A stretch of DNA of 64,000 bases, taken from contig OZ038467.1 of assembly GCA_964036295.1 (NCBI GenBank), positions 3,787,501 to 3,851,500 on the forward strand, written 5' to 3'. The notes beneath the pieces are model-generated. The model was not told the DNA's origin and searched no databases. It saw only the letters and a program-made list of their open reading frames with translations. The position numbers and the translations under genes were made by a program. The DNA comes from Plumapathes pennacea. Its lineage: Eukaryota; Cnidaria; Anthozoa; Antipatharia; Myriopathidae. Below, piece after piece: positions 1 through 15,194 of this stretch (its first letter is position 1; every line of letters starts with the position of its first letter).

Positions 1-1177
1 GGCTTTCAACGGCTCACCCCAAGACAGCACTGGGAAGTAGTTTTAGAATGGTGCTCAGCGTGTAACATGAAAAATTATTCAGGAGTCAAATGGAAGTGTC
101 TGTAATGGAAGTGAAAAGAGTTGCCATGGAAACACTGTAACGCGCACGCAGTGTGGACTTTCACAGTCAAATCCTGACGTGTAGTTACTGCGCATGTGCG
201 ACCCTGAACGATGCCAACATAAGCGAGTGTCACTCTTAGAAAGGACAGAGATGAAGGGGCGATTTAGCGGCGAATTGGCCGCCACCTAGAAAAATCTTTC
301 AACAGTAGTGTTATGTTCAGTTCGCATTTTAAAGTCTATTAAATTTGGCTCCCTTGGGGGGACTGGGAGCCAGTCCTGGGTTCCAGGCCTTCCTTCAGGC
401 AGCGCCGCCCGCATGGAGATTTGGGTGAGCGCGCTACAATCCCTCAAAACGAGATCACCGAAGTTTCGCCTCGCTTAGGGAGGTTAGGTTAAGGTTTAGA
501 GTTAGGATTACGTTAGGGTTAGGGTTAGGGTTAGGATTAGGGTTAGGTTATGGTCATGGTTAGGTTATCTAACCGCCATGAGCACAGCGAAACCTCTGTG
601 ATCTCGTTTTGAGGGATTGCGAAGCGTGCGCACCGGAGATTTGAGCGAGGCCCTCTGGCTTCCTTCTATTTTCTCTGTCTGTCTTTCGCGTTTCAATTTA
701 TCCCCTGTCTCCGTTTCTCCATTTCTCTGTACTTCGTATCCAATTTTACGGTTTTCAATTAGCGTGCGCTTTACAGCGCACCTCAGGCATCAACAACCGT
801 CATTTCCGGTTTCGAGACATCGTGGCTAAAATACATCACACTCATACTCAAATTAATTGAATGGGAATACAGAATACTTTACTAACATTATTCTGAATTT
901 ATCAATTGGTTAGCCACGGGTAAATTGGCACCGAGCAACGCACTACATTTAAAAATCGATCGTTATATAAAGTCTTGCATAAACTGACACAAGTTACGCA
1001 GAATTGATATCTTTCCCCCAACAGTCTTCTCCTATCTTGAGTGATCGTTCACTACAAACCATTAAAAGCTCTACACTATAGAATCCGAATAAATGCTTAA
1101 ACACATGCAAATTAGCCCAGTCAGAAAATAAATCACAAACACGTTTTAAAATATGCCGAGTCGAACTGTAAACATAC
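1..1177. other. Non-coding flank with no gene recognised except repeat arms
   Basis: Apart from an inverted repeat around a telomere-like tract (429-630), nothing here reads as a coding exon. Short open frames on both strands lack similarity to any family I recognise and have no convincing splice sites. The stretch lies downstream of the CARD exon on the minus strand, so it is at least partly the first intron of that gene, whose remaining exons must lie beyond the left edge or be too short to see. Confidence 0.5.
429..630. repeat. Telomere-like TTAGGG tract enclosed by an inverted repeat
   Basis: From about 478 to 570 the plus strand reads as degenerate tandem copies of GGTTAG, GGTTAGGG and GGATTAGGG. 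The tract is flanked by inverted arms that share the core CAATCCCTCAAAACGAGATC (about 437-458 on plus, and its reverse complement about 600-620). The arms continue with GTTTCGC-like sequence toward the tract. TTAGGG is the usual animal telomere unit. The symmetric arms suggest a small mobile element carrying the tract rather than a healed break. No target-site duplication was identified with certainty. Confidence 0.7.
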
Positions 1178-1451
1178 CTTGATCAGACATGAGAATTTGC
1201 CGTAGATGGGGCTGTATCTCCTTCAGAACTTCGCAGAAGACATCGAAAGCATCAGGTCCTTTCTTTACCAATATATCCAGCAGAAGCCCGTTCCTCTCGA
1301 ACGATGAACCAGGTCTGTTGGCAACGGCCTCTTTGTCATCCTCATCAAAAATATATTTGGCATACAAATGAGATAACGCTTTCGCAGTTTCAAGATCTTT
1401 GCACAAGGCCACTCGATGCCGCCTGAGTAGGTCGCGGTACTTCGTTGACAT
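1178..1451 (-). CDS. CARD-domain protein, first coding exon (partial gene)
   Basis: Reading from an ATG at 1451 on the minus strand, residues about 5-90 form a death-fold domain of the CARD family. Visible signatures are an N-terminal helix with LLRRHRVALCKDL, the central LLLDILVKKGPDAFDVFCEVL (the CARD helix 4-5 region usually written LLDxLxxKGPxAFxxF), and a final QPHLRQIL helix. CARD domains recruit partners by homotypic contact in caspase activation and innate signalling. The exon ends at a clean donor (AAG then GTATGT), phase 1. Everything after the CARD lies outside the window, so I cannot tell an initiator caspase from a CRADD-type adaptor or another CARD protein. An ATG-proximal CARD with an immediate intron fits a caspase-type gene, but this is inference. 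Confidence 0.82.
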
Positions 1452-3316
1452 TTCAGCGGAAGATGAAGTCGCTGCAAGTGACGTGTATTTATAGCTCTGC
1501 AGTTCTGTACGCGGCGGGGAACCCCCACATTTCCGCTTTTATTTCGGTCACGCGCGGGCTCGTTCGGGGACTCCCATAAACTTGCTTAGTCACGCCGAAT
1601 GAGTCATTTGATCAAATGAAGTGTGCGGGACAGTGTTTACACTGATTCGCCAAACGTTTTTTTTACTGCTCTGGCTTCCGGAACTGAGCGGTGCAAAGTC
1701 TGATACGCTGCAACCGCGACCTGAGGAGGCAACGGTAGTATTATTTGCTATTTTTAAATTATTTTTCAAAACATATTTTGAATAGTTCTTTTTTTTTTCT
1801 TATTCATTTCTTATTTAATACTTATGTTTAAAATAATTCTTATTTACAAAATATATAAAACAAAACAATAGTACCACAGTCCTCACTCCCTCACCCCCCC
1901 CCCAGGTGGCCAACTCCCTCGTGCCCAACCACGAGACACGAGTATAAACAATGCTTCACTCCCTCACCCCCCCCCCCCCACCCCCTCCCCACGAGACACG
2001 AGTATAAACAATGCTTGTCATTGCTCTTTAGGTGGCCAATACATATGCTTTTCTCCCTCGTGAGGCCGTGTCCTACTACCTGATGAGCTGCAGCACTTGC
2101 AAGCTAAGGATTCAGCGCTGCAACTCAATTCTCCTCAAACATGGCCGACCCTTGTCACCAGGCTCCTCGTCCGACATGGTGAGTCAGTGATTCAGATTTT
2201 TTTTAGCCTGCGTAGCAAGCGTTTCCCCTCGATACGAAGAGCCGTACGACGACCTTTTTTATTTCGGCAGCGCGAAAAATGGGGCGCGCGCAAAAATGCA
2301 CGAGATGAACTATGAGAGAATTCGACAAGTTCATCAAAATGGTTGGCTCATGTTGGCCCGGAGCATTTTACTGGGTGATTTGCGATTTTGTGCAACAAGC
2401 GATTTTTCCACGAAAACTCCAATATTCTCTCAATATGATCTCTCCGTGGTTTTCCCTTTGTATCCGTATGCGGGAGAATTAAGCGTAAGCACAAGAACTA
2501 AGCAAGATTGACCCGGGTTTTCACTGTAAAATACGGAACCCTTGTGCTTGCTCTTGAGAGCATGAGGTGATATAGAAGAACACCGAAAGTGACAAATCAC
2601 CGGTGCATGAGTAAGAACATTGCCACAGCTGCTGCTTCCATGGCGGACAATCGGCTCGCTTTCCATGACAACGAAACTGACGCGCTCGTTGTAAGAAAAC
2701 AGTGAGTGCTTCTCTTGTATGATACCTCAGAGCAGATGGCATACAACAATATAAAAATTGATATAAAATCCTAAACTGACACTATAGGATATATTTTGGG
2801 GGCTTCCTTCCGGCTTCTCTCTCATCGAAATACGCCGTTTGTCGCCGGGCGTTCAGTTTTACTTTATGGCAAATAACAACTTGCCCGTACTGAATTAAAA
2901 AAAAATATTTGTTTTGACTAGCTCAGCCTTATCCTGGTTGTGTGGGCGTTGCGCTTCTTCATGAAGGGAGGGGTCGGATATTCTGCTATTCAGTTTCTTG
3001 GCTTTTTTGCATTCCGAGCTGACACAAAATTCGAGTCTCTGAATACCACAATCTCTTGTCGATCGTGGGGTACGTGGTTACGGATAACACTCGATTTTTC
3101 AGTGATTTATGTACGGAACTTTCACAGGTAGGAAAGCGTTCCGAGCTCGCTGAGATGACACAGAGTGAGACCAGTTACGCTTGAGCAGATATCCATTCAT
3201 TAATTTGTGATGGAAATTCAGACTCTCCTGTGGCGATCGGAAAAATTACATGGCCTAGATCTCACAGCAGATTATTTTTGTCGAAGTTTTTCTTTGCAAA
3301 AAAGAAAAAAAAAAAG

Positions 3317-3347
<31 letters not shown>

Positions 3348-3500
3348 AAAAAGTAAAAGAAAAGAAAAAAGAGATCACCATGAAGTGGCCAGGTCAGTGA
3401 GCAAGCGCAACACACCTGGCCACGTGACCATGGCTTACGCTATCAGCTGCGAGTCTGACAACAAAGGCCAAAATTTGCACACTCCAAAATCGGGTCCATT
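1452..3500. other. Intergenic region between the divergent CARD and NOL4-like genes
   Basis: The two genes are head to head, so this region should hold both promoters. No TATA box stands out. It contains a C-rich tandem duplication (1883-2016), scattered short open frames without recognisable domains, and a purine tract of A-runs broken by single G bases (about 3296-3370). No coding exon could be supported. Confidence 0.5.
1883..2016. repeat. Two-copy tandem duplication with poly-C
   Basis: Two neighbouring units each begin CACTCCCTCA followed by a C-run, and each ends with the same 26-base stretch beginning ACGAGACACGAGTATAAACA (1931-1956 and 1991-2016). The units differ mainly in length and composition of the C-rich middle. 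This is a recent local duplication. Confidence 0.8.
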
Positions 3501-3723
3501 ATTTTCGTGTCACTGGTTTTAGATTTTGTGCTCGGTGCTTCGCTTCAAGGTGCCTGTCGACGCATTTGCCGTTCTGGATCAGTTTGAAGGCAAATCGAAG
3601 GCATATTTCGCCTGTTTTTATTGATTTCGTTTCAAGGAAGTCGCTGGCGTAGTGTGCGATTTGGGGTGCGGTGAATTTAAGCCTTGTTGTACCCCCTCGT
3701 CTTTCCCTGTCTCGCCTTTCAAG

Positions 3724-6700
3724 ATGTCCAAAGCACTTGCGGCCATCGCCAAGGCAAAGTCGGATCAAATTCTGAAGGTAAATATGCATTGCAATAGTTC
3801 TAGCTAGTTTGCCGTTGAAGCTTCGTCGGTTTGAACGGATTTGTCGACACAAAGTGAAAGGAAGTCTGGTCACCGCGCCGGCTTTGTTGTTCGCCAATAT
3901 GAAGGGGGAACCGAAATCTGCATTTGTTCTGGGATGAGCCTTCGGTTCTCTAGATGGTCTATGGATTATAGTGTTTTAGTGTGTCGGGTATCTTTGTCAT
4001 ATGTTTGACTTATATAGTCCTTCGATGCTGGGGAAGAGAGAATCATCCAGCTTAACGATATTTCGGCAGATGACACCCCTTCCCTTTGAACTGGCAGGAG
4101 AAACAATGAGGAGGAATACGCTCTAATTTGCAGAGCATCTGGTTTCTTGTGTTTTAAGGGTAAATTTTGAAGGATTTCTTTTGATATTTTGTGGAACTTT
4201 TATTGTGATCCGCTCTCGTTTCCCCGATCCGCGAACGTCGATCGAGGCAGTTTATATTTGGGCCGTGTGTCCCTGACAAGGGAGACATGAAATATTCATA
4301 ATGACATATTGCTGAAGTAAGGTAATTAGCCGATTCACTGTCGCTGCAAGGTAGATCTTTCGTTTGAGAAATGTACGATTTCACGGCAGAATGCCAGTGC
4401 TATAATTTCCTTGGTTGCTTCTGACGCGCAGAACACGTATAAATCCACAGCTCGGGAAACTTTAAGGCCATAGTGTATAGTCTGCAGGAAAAACCACGAC
4501 AGACTTAGAAACCAAGATTAAGTAATCTCCATTTTGTATCTGTGGCCACAGACTAATGCTGGGACCTTCTTATTTTAGTCTCTTCTTGAAAATTTTGTAA
4601 AACGCAAATAGAAGTCGAGCTGCGGGAGACCGGGTGTGAGAGAACCAAAAGGGCTAAAATGTTCTAGCGGAACACATCTCCAAGGGCTTCTTCGGGGTTT
4701 CACTTCACCTGGACGTTGCTCAGAAGAGAGAGAGAGATAGAGCTGTTCAGATTGATCTCTCGCCACAAAAAAAATATAGTCTCACGAATTTCTATAGCTG
4801 CAGGTATATTTGTATAAATTTTCAAGGATGTAACTGCTCTTTCGTTGTTGTTTTTTTTTTTTTTATTTTTATTTTTATTTTTTTTCTACCTTTGGACAAG
4901 TTGGTGTAAATGTTTCGGGCATGTAGTACGTATGTGTAAATTAAAACGGCTAAATTTAGTTGCACTTATGTATGTAGAAATAATTCTGCCAATTTGACAT
5001 GGGCTTGCACTGGGCACAGCTGCAGTCATGACTGGAGAACAAGCCCTTATTTTCTTGAAGGCAAATGAGTGTATGAATATTCCGAAATGAAGGAAGGTGT
5101 TATTAATGTAATGATTACCAGAAACGTGTCTTCCTGTCTTGGTCCAATATTCCAAAAATTAATTTATATATCACAGGCACATATTTTAAAGACTCACAGT
5201 TTATGCATGGGTGCCCTTTTGATAGTACTGTATAATAATGCCTGACTGCAATACTTCTGGATCATGATCAACATTTACTTCATGAACCTAGAATTCTCAA
5301 GACAAATTAACTCATAATTATATGAATTAGTGTAAGGAGTGCCCATACAGACTGTTCTAAATCATATGCCAGACATGGTTTATTATTTAAAAGCTTGTCT
5401 ATATCCTGCTCATTGTTATAGGACAATTAATGAATAACTGTTTTTGTTTTTCATTAGTCAGCAATGTAAGCAAAAATAAAGCTTGCTTTTTCTGCACCAT
5501 GTAGAAATAATTGTGACACAGATTTCGGTCATGTCTACCTTGCATCAGAACCAATTGCTCTCTTAACACTGCAGCTTTCTATAACACCCCAGTCTGTTTT
5601 CTTTCACAGATATGAATAGGACATATACTGTACATGTACATGCAGTAGGACATGACCTTTGCATTGCTTGAGATATATACCGGATAGTGCACTGCATCCA
5701 TATTTTTATCACTAGATACGATGTCTTGAATTTCCCATGAGATGGCTAGGAAAATATTTGTATTGTGAATTCAGGAATAGTTGAACTCTCTATTCTGACT
5801 CACACATACTGTAATCCTTAGGTCCAATTGCAGGATTTAGCATTCTGATGCAGTATGTGGGGATTAAAATACATTGTAGTGGCTATTATCCCTAAAAAAT
5901 GACCACCTTTCTAAGGGTTAATTCTCCCAGCCTGCCCTGACCAAAATGTACAGTACATGTACGAGTAAGTATCGGGAGAATATTGCCAGCCTGCTTTTTT
6001 CTTAACACTCAGCTACAATCTACATGTACTATATGCAGTTGACATTGCCCTGAAAGGGAAGCTCTTCCATTCAGATTGATGGGGTACTTGTTGTTATTTG
6101 TTTTGGCTTTGGCTGATATTGGCTACTTGTTTTTCTTTCAGGAATCTGATGCTGAAGCTTCAATTTCCAGTCATGATTCTGAAGATGAAGCCCCCAGAAT
6201 CAAAAGAATTAAGAAAGAACCTGATAACACTTATGAAGTTGAAAATGGTGCCAAAGGAAGTGCCGGATCTTCACCCAATGGAATGGGGTCACCTCGTGAA
6301 TTAGGACTGGAGAATTCACTGAATGGGAATCATGGCGAATCGCCTAAAGGTGGGACAAGCTCTTTCTTTCTCTGTATCTTTCATGCACTTTTATTATTAG
6401 TGGAGCAAGAAATTTAAAAGACCTACAATAACATATAGCTTGCTAGACAGAAGTTCTGAGTAGAAAGGGAGCAGCCATTTTTTAGGTAGTAATAACAGGA
6501 CAATATTGGTTCATCTGCATAGGGTAGAAACAAATGTTTAGGCAATGTTTGTAATACATATAGTGAAATGCCTAATTATAATTTGATGTTCATATGGAAA
6601 TTTGATTTTTTACACAAAGGAAACTCTTGGTTTCTATGGAAACATTTTTGCACCTACAAACTAAGTGCTTGTCCATTATAGATGGTGATTATTATTTTCC

Positions 6701-9700
6701 TTTTAAGCATGTCATTGAACTTTTCACTTATGCATTGCTATAGAGACAGGTTTATTTAATGGTTAAGGACAGTCTTTTCAGAATGAGTTTCTTTCTAATA
6801 TTGCTGTAGCTTGCAACAATGATAAAGCACCTCATGAGTCCGCAACATTTTGACCATGTGATTATGTAAATTTATTGTGGTAAATAAGAGTCCGCACCAT
6901 GGCAAACCAGTGGAAATTTGTTTTTTACCACAATATTTAGAAATATGTGAGAAAGGTTTGTTGTACTTCATCGCAAAGTGTGACATCTGGCATCAGCTGA
7001 TATCAGCATCGTTGTCTGGACTCTTATTTACCATGGTAATTTGACCAGTCAGAGAGCATGAATGTAAATTGACCAATCAGAGAGCATGAATCTACAGTAG
7101 TCAGTTGTGGTAAAAATGTGTATGCAAAATGTGTAATACACTGTGAGAACAGAAACAGATCAGTGAATGGACAAATTTGAATGTGTAGTTTACCAAATAC
7201 AATATCTACAGATTGATAATTTAGTAGATGTGTTCCTTATAAAGTAGTTCCGAAAAAAGTAGTGATGGCCACAAACCACTGAAGAACAACATCTAAGGAT
7301 CAGAGAGTAGACTCACTGATTTTCTGTACTTCATACATGTATGCCCCAACTCTAGGCTGACAACAAGCCCACCTCTTCTTCATTCATAGCGTTTGTTTCA
7401 GGATTGCCACTTGCAGAAGAAGCTTTAGCAAAAAGCCTTTTAGCTGGTTATCACACTTACTCACCCGACCAAAAGCAAGAAGTTGTACTTTATGCGAGAG
7501 AGACGACTGTCCGTGAGGCGGCTCGCAAATATAATGTCCCACGTTCAACTGTCCAAGTCTGGTGTAAGCATGGTGGACAGTTGAAGAGAGAGAAACGATG
7601 TCCAGGTGTCGGGGGACGGCGTCTCAGCTACTCCAATGAGACTGATGAGAAACTCCTGCAGTGGGTTCTGAAGCAGCAAGAACTTGGGACACCTGTGACA
7701 CGAGATGGCATCCAGGCACAGGCCAGGTTTTTGATTCGTGACGAGTGTCCAGAATTTAAGGCATCTAGTGGCTGGGTGGAGAAATTCCTAGCAAGACACA
7801 GCCTCACCATTGCAACAAAGATGTCTTCTACAAATCCTAATGGTGGGTGTTTGCTAAAACTTATCATAAAAATTAAAATTGCTACAAGTTCTTCCAACCA
7901 TTCAGTAAGAAAATATATACTGTAGGTTATGTGGTGAAAATTGTTCAATGAACTTTGTCTACATTGTAAGTAAGATATCAAATTCATTCTAATTTACTGG
8001 GTAGGAGTCAGGATTTCTAAGGATATTCCATTTCTGCAGTTGTTGTTGCCACTTTGGTTACCAGTCTTGTTGCACATGCTTTTTTTTTTTTAGTATAATG
8101 TACATTTTGGTGTTACATGTAGCTACTTCTAACCAGTGTTTTGTTTTGTCCCAAGAAGCAGTCCCTATTTCCTACGTGGTTCCAATTTCTTCAGTCATGG
8201 CGATTCCAAGCCCAGGTAGTGCAGGGCATGGAGCAAATAGTCCCAGAGCTGATGGGAGAAGTTTCACCAGTGAGGAGACACGGAGTGACAGTGGGAAGAG
8301 CGAAGACGACGACGATATGGATGATGCTACACCAAACATGGAGACTATAACAAATATTGGTGGACAGCCACTTATAAGAGTAAGAACATAAAACTTGAGT
8401 AGAGATACTGTACTCTTGTGTACGTTTCTGAACAGAGTTTTGTTTTCAAAACAACCTGTTTTTGGAGCTGAAGTGCAATCAAACTTGCACTGTATGGGAA
8501 GTACATTCCTAACTCAATTCCTAAACAACAGCACAGACTTGCTGTGGAGTATCCTACAATAAAGCCCCAATCCACAACTAGTGTACACCGTGCTTAACAA
8601 ACAGTATTTCTCTGTCGACTTAATCATGTCAAATGTACCTTGTTTGAGCAATGAGCTCTAGTTGGGGAAGTTTTTAGAAGTTAACTCAGTTGGGTGGGGT
8701 TAGTTAGTACATATGGGGAGGCCCAGTGTGTGTATGTATGTATGTATGTATGTATGTATGTTTTATTTTGTTTGTATGTTTGTATTACCTACAGTACACT
8801 ATTCCTTTAACACCCTTATCCTGTCCTTTCCCAAGGAACCACCAAATCTGAGTGAATTCCTAAAGCCGCTTCAAAATGCTAGTTCTCCAGCTTCAACGTC
8901 ACTAAGAGACGATGACGAAGACGATGGGGAGGGGGAGGATGGAGAGGCAGAAACTGAAAAAGCAGAGCCAGCTAACATTAACCCTGAGAGACTTAAAGCT
9001 TTTAATGTAAGTACTGTAAGAGTCATTTATACTTTATGTTGTTGCTGACCATTGGTTGTGCTATCTTACATACAGTACAATCCTAGACTACAAAAGAATC
9101 CTGCCTCTTCTTCCATCCCACATGCAACTCTTGAATCTCACTCACTCCAGTCCTGGGGCACTGGTCAGAAAAGAAATCTAGTAGAATCCTAGCCTGTGAA
9201 CAGGCTGTTTCAGTTGGAATGAGATGCAGGGGAGGGGGAAGAGTGCCTGAGAAAACAGTCACCTCACATCGAATGAACCTTGTGAGTGTGCCACAGCTGT
9301 TTTTGCAGGATCCTTCCACGTCTCCCCAACTGCTACCTCAGAGATGGTTTTCAGCACTGATCAGAAAAGAAAGGATTACTTTGCACAGGGAGAATCCTAA
9401 TACAGTAGTTGATGTCATCAGGGGTTTGAGGGACATTGTCCTACGATGGTATTAGAAAATATTATTTTACCACAACACACTAGTTTCTCACTCTCTGATT
9501 GGTCGATTTACCGTGGTAAATAAGAGTCTAGACAATGAAGCTGATGCCAACATGTCACATTTTGCAGCGAAATACAACGAAACGTTTCTGTATATTTCTA
9601 GATATTGTGGTAAAAAACAAATTTCCACTGGTTTGCTGTGGTGTGGACTCTTATTTACCATGATTTATGTCATCACATGATCAAAATTAGTTGTGGACTC

Positions 9701-11571
9701 ACTCGGCGAAGCGCCATGATAAATAAGAGTCCACACCACAGCAAACCAGTGGAAATTTATTAATTAGCTTGGCTTTAAGTTATGGGGATTCTTGTGTACT
9801 TTTAGTCTGCATGATGATACTGCATAAGTCTTGCAGAATTACAGTAAACTAAACCTCTTCTCTCAAATTCTAGATGTTTGTTCGACTATTTGTGGATGAG
9901 AATCTTGATAGACTTGTACCCATCTCCAAACAACCCAAAGACAAGATCATGGCAATTATACACTCGTGCCAAAGACAGTTCCCAGAATTCAGAGACAGAG
10001 CACGCAAGCGAATCAGAACCTACCTCAAGTCATGTCGGCGACTAAAGAAACTTAAAGAACCCCTGAAAAGAGCAGCAGATCAAATGGTAAGCAAGAAAGT
10101 CATTTTTCTACAATGTATTCCCAGTGTTTACAAAATCCCTTAAGCTCCAAAATGTACGCCTGGATACTTTTATCCTGTCCTAAACAAGACCTATCAGTGG
10201 CAGTGGGAGAACTGACTCTGTATTAAATTTCCCCCAACTGAGCACACAGCTGCACAGCTCGTTTTATTATTTGCCATAATTGGGAGGGTTATTGGGTGAA
10301 TAAAACTTACTAATACTGTGAATGACAAATCTAAACCATTGGAAATAAACCTCTCTACCACCCAAGACAAAAGCTCTGATCTAGGGGGTGGCAATAATTA
10401 TCTAAACCCGATCAACTAAAAACGTGTTGAAATGTTAAATCCCTTTTGACAGGTTCATACGTACATTGTACAGTACTTCTGGTCATACTCTTAGGTAAAA
10501 CAAACTGTATCTATTGTGTTCTTACGATTATTTTTCTTAAATTTTGTTTTCAGAACACTAATCCTAACATGTCCGCTGCACAAATGGCTGAGGTGAATGT
10601 AAGTTTGTGTCTTAATTAGCGCCGTCGTTAGTTTTAGTGTTTTCAAGTCAACCCTCGTGGTAACGCACTCTATCTTCAATAGTGCAAGTCGATCCTTTCT
10701 GATGACTGAAGTCAGCTTTTGATTCCATTAATTTATCAATCCCTTAATTCCGATCATTTACTCTTCCTTACAACTTTCAGCAGATTTATGCAGATATGGT
10801 ACTGTATGGAGAAAATGAGATCATGCATCTTGATCAGACAACAGCAAATCTAACGTCGAATCCCCAAAACACCATCATAACTCATTTTCCGATTTGATCA
10901 GGACAACGAATGGACACCTGAGACATTTGGAAGAAATTGTAACTGATCCAAATTTTCATATTGCTTTTACAGAACATCTTAGCTTCTGCATGTGCAAGTG
11001 AAGCGGAAAACGTAAAGAAACCAAAGCTTGATGATGACGTTTGTCCGACCTCGGCTGTCCTGTCTAACGTGAGTCCCGTCACAGCGACAGCTGTATCTGC
11101 AACTGCACGATACAAGGACCGAATAACAGGTGGGTCAGGCTTGATTTCCTTTGGAGGGAAGGAATGGGGAACAGAGTTGGGAGGGAGGAAAGATAGAAGG
11201 AAGGATGAGAGAAATGAAAGAATGTGGAGAGGGAGAAGGGAGTGACAGACAGACAGATGGAAAGAGGTAGGTTTAGCAGAGCTCTGTCGGTCGTGTAACT
11301 TAATCGTGATTTGTGTTCAAAGCATTCACAGACTATTACTTCAGACTTTATAGATACGATGTTGTTGTCGGAACGTTCATAGTTTGAGCTAAAATTTCAT
11401 CCCACAGAGAATGGTGGCCTGCCAAGTGCAAAGCCAAAGATTCTGAGTCAGTGCCAGATCAGCCCTAGCGAGGTCCAGGCAATCCGGCAACTCATCGCCG
11501 GCTACAGAGAATCCGCCGCCTTTCTGTACCGGTCAGCGGACGAGTTAGAGGCCCTGTTGCCACCTGTGTGA
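3724..11571 (+). CDS. nol4: NOL4-like nucleolar protein with an added CENP-B/pogo-type DNA-binding domain
   Basis: Nine coding exons join in frame: 3724-3777, 6142-6349, 7402-7842, 8156-8379, 8836-9006, 9874-10086, 10554-10598, 10973-11129, 11408-11571, giving 558 residues. Three blocks match the NOL4/NOL4L family: residues about 362-425 ([20 protein letters not shown] through [13 protein letters not shown]), 453-465 ([10 protein letters not shown]), and the C-terminus ([20 protein letters not shown]). Residues 89-234 form a bipartite helix-turn-helix absent from human NOL4 as I know it. Acidic Ser/Asp tracts lie at residues 19-70 and 240-350. The protein is presumably nuclear; its biochemical role is not established. 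The 8156 acceptor is followed by a second in-frame AG at 8161, and donors at 10592/10599 are alternatives. The start is the first ATG of a 5' exon that begins with a long untranslated leader. Confidence 0.92.
6832..7110 (+). repeat. Dispersed repeat, copy A (NOL4 intron 2)
   Basis: The copy contains GTGGTAAATAAGAGTCCGCA, GCAAACCAGTGGAAATTTGT, TTTACCACAATATTTAG, GGACTCTTATTTACCATGG and AGAGAGCATGAAT. The AAATAAGAGTC motif appears in both orientations, so the element is itself partly palindromic. Its inverted partner lies in intron 5 (9460-9770). Confidence 0.8.
7402..7842 (+). other. Single exon encoding a bipartite HTH (psq-like plus CENP-B-type)
   Basis: This is exon 3 of the NOL4-like gene. 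Its first half reads [13 protein letters not shown], then [20 protein letters not shown], a pipsqueak/Brinker-type helix-turn-helix. After a basic linker ([16 protein letters not shown]) the second half reads [20 protein letters not shown], then [20 protein letters not shown], the second DNA-contact domain of CENP-B and pogo-superfamily transposases. There is no DDE catalytic domain, so only the DNA-binding part is present. Both flanking introns are phase 1, which would let the exon be skipped or inserted without a frameshift (441 nt, a multiple of three). Confidence 0.85.
8727..8762. repeat. (TATG)n microsatellite
   Basis: Tandem TGTATG/TATG units lie in intron 4 of the NOL4-like gene, just upstream of exon 5. 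This is a simple repeat with no coding role. Confidence 0.9.
9460..9770 (-). repeat. Dispersed repeat, copy B, inverted relative to copy A (NOL4 intron 5)
   Basis: Reading the reverse complement reproduces copy A from intron 2: the GGACTCTTATTTACC, ACAAATTTCCACTGGTTTGC and TTTACCACAA blocks appear in the same order on the opposite strand. From about 9710 a second partial copy of the terminal block (CATGATAAATAAGAGTCCAC, then GCAAACCAGTGGAAATTT) follows, a local partial duplication. Copies A and B bracket exons 3-5. Confidence 0.8.
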
Positions 11572-14740
<3,169 letters not shown>

Positions 14741-14744
14741 GCCC

Positions 14745-14965
14745 GAGAGTGAAACAAGTTCAACAGCATTCTTGGCCAAGAGCAAAAGCAAAATCTGATT
14801 ACGATATGCTCACGCAAGAAGCGATGGCGTGTTCTCGCACTTCAGATTGATTTTTTCTTCAAAGTAAAAACAAACTCAGATTACTTTTACTTGGCTTCCG
14901 ATTGGTTAAATTGTTTCTTACAGCCTCTATACTCGGCGGCTTGGCGGTCTCGCTTGCCAGTGTAC
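14745..14965 (+). repeat. Dispersed repeat family 1, copy 1
   Basis: Contains the family blocks CAACAGCATTCTTGGCCAAG, GAAGCGATGGCGTGTTCTCG and TTGGCTTCCGATTGGTTAAA. The same blocks occur in five other copies in this window (45140-45480, 52785-53150, 54305-54710, 56195-56455, 59085-59165). This copy lacks clear ends. Confidence 0.7.
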
Positions 14966-15106
14966 ATATTTATTACGTCACAAAAGCCTGGCTCCCGAGT
15001 TATATGTGCGCCAACGGATCAGCTGTCGGGCAACCACGCGGATGGCCCTGGGGACGAGGTTGTTCGTACGCGGGAAATTGGCGCGGCTGCACAGGCTAAA
15101 GAAATT

Positions 15107-15194
15107 ATGGCGGACAGAAAGACCGGGAAGGTCTTACTCGATCGATCACCGAGGCCGTGTCAAGAGGGATGCCTTGCAAGCCTCTCTACCTCAG
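15107..15194 (+). CDS. Possible first coding exon of an unknown gene (weak)
   Basis: In a local CpG-rich stretch, an ATGGCGGAC start opens a frame of 29 codons that ends at a plausible donor (TCAG then GTAGGT, phase 1). No downstream exon in the same frame was found and the peptide matches no family I know. It could be the edge of a gene carried or broken by the neighbouring repeat complex, or chance. Confidence 0.18.
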
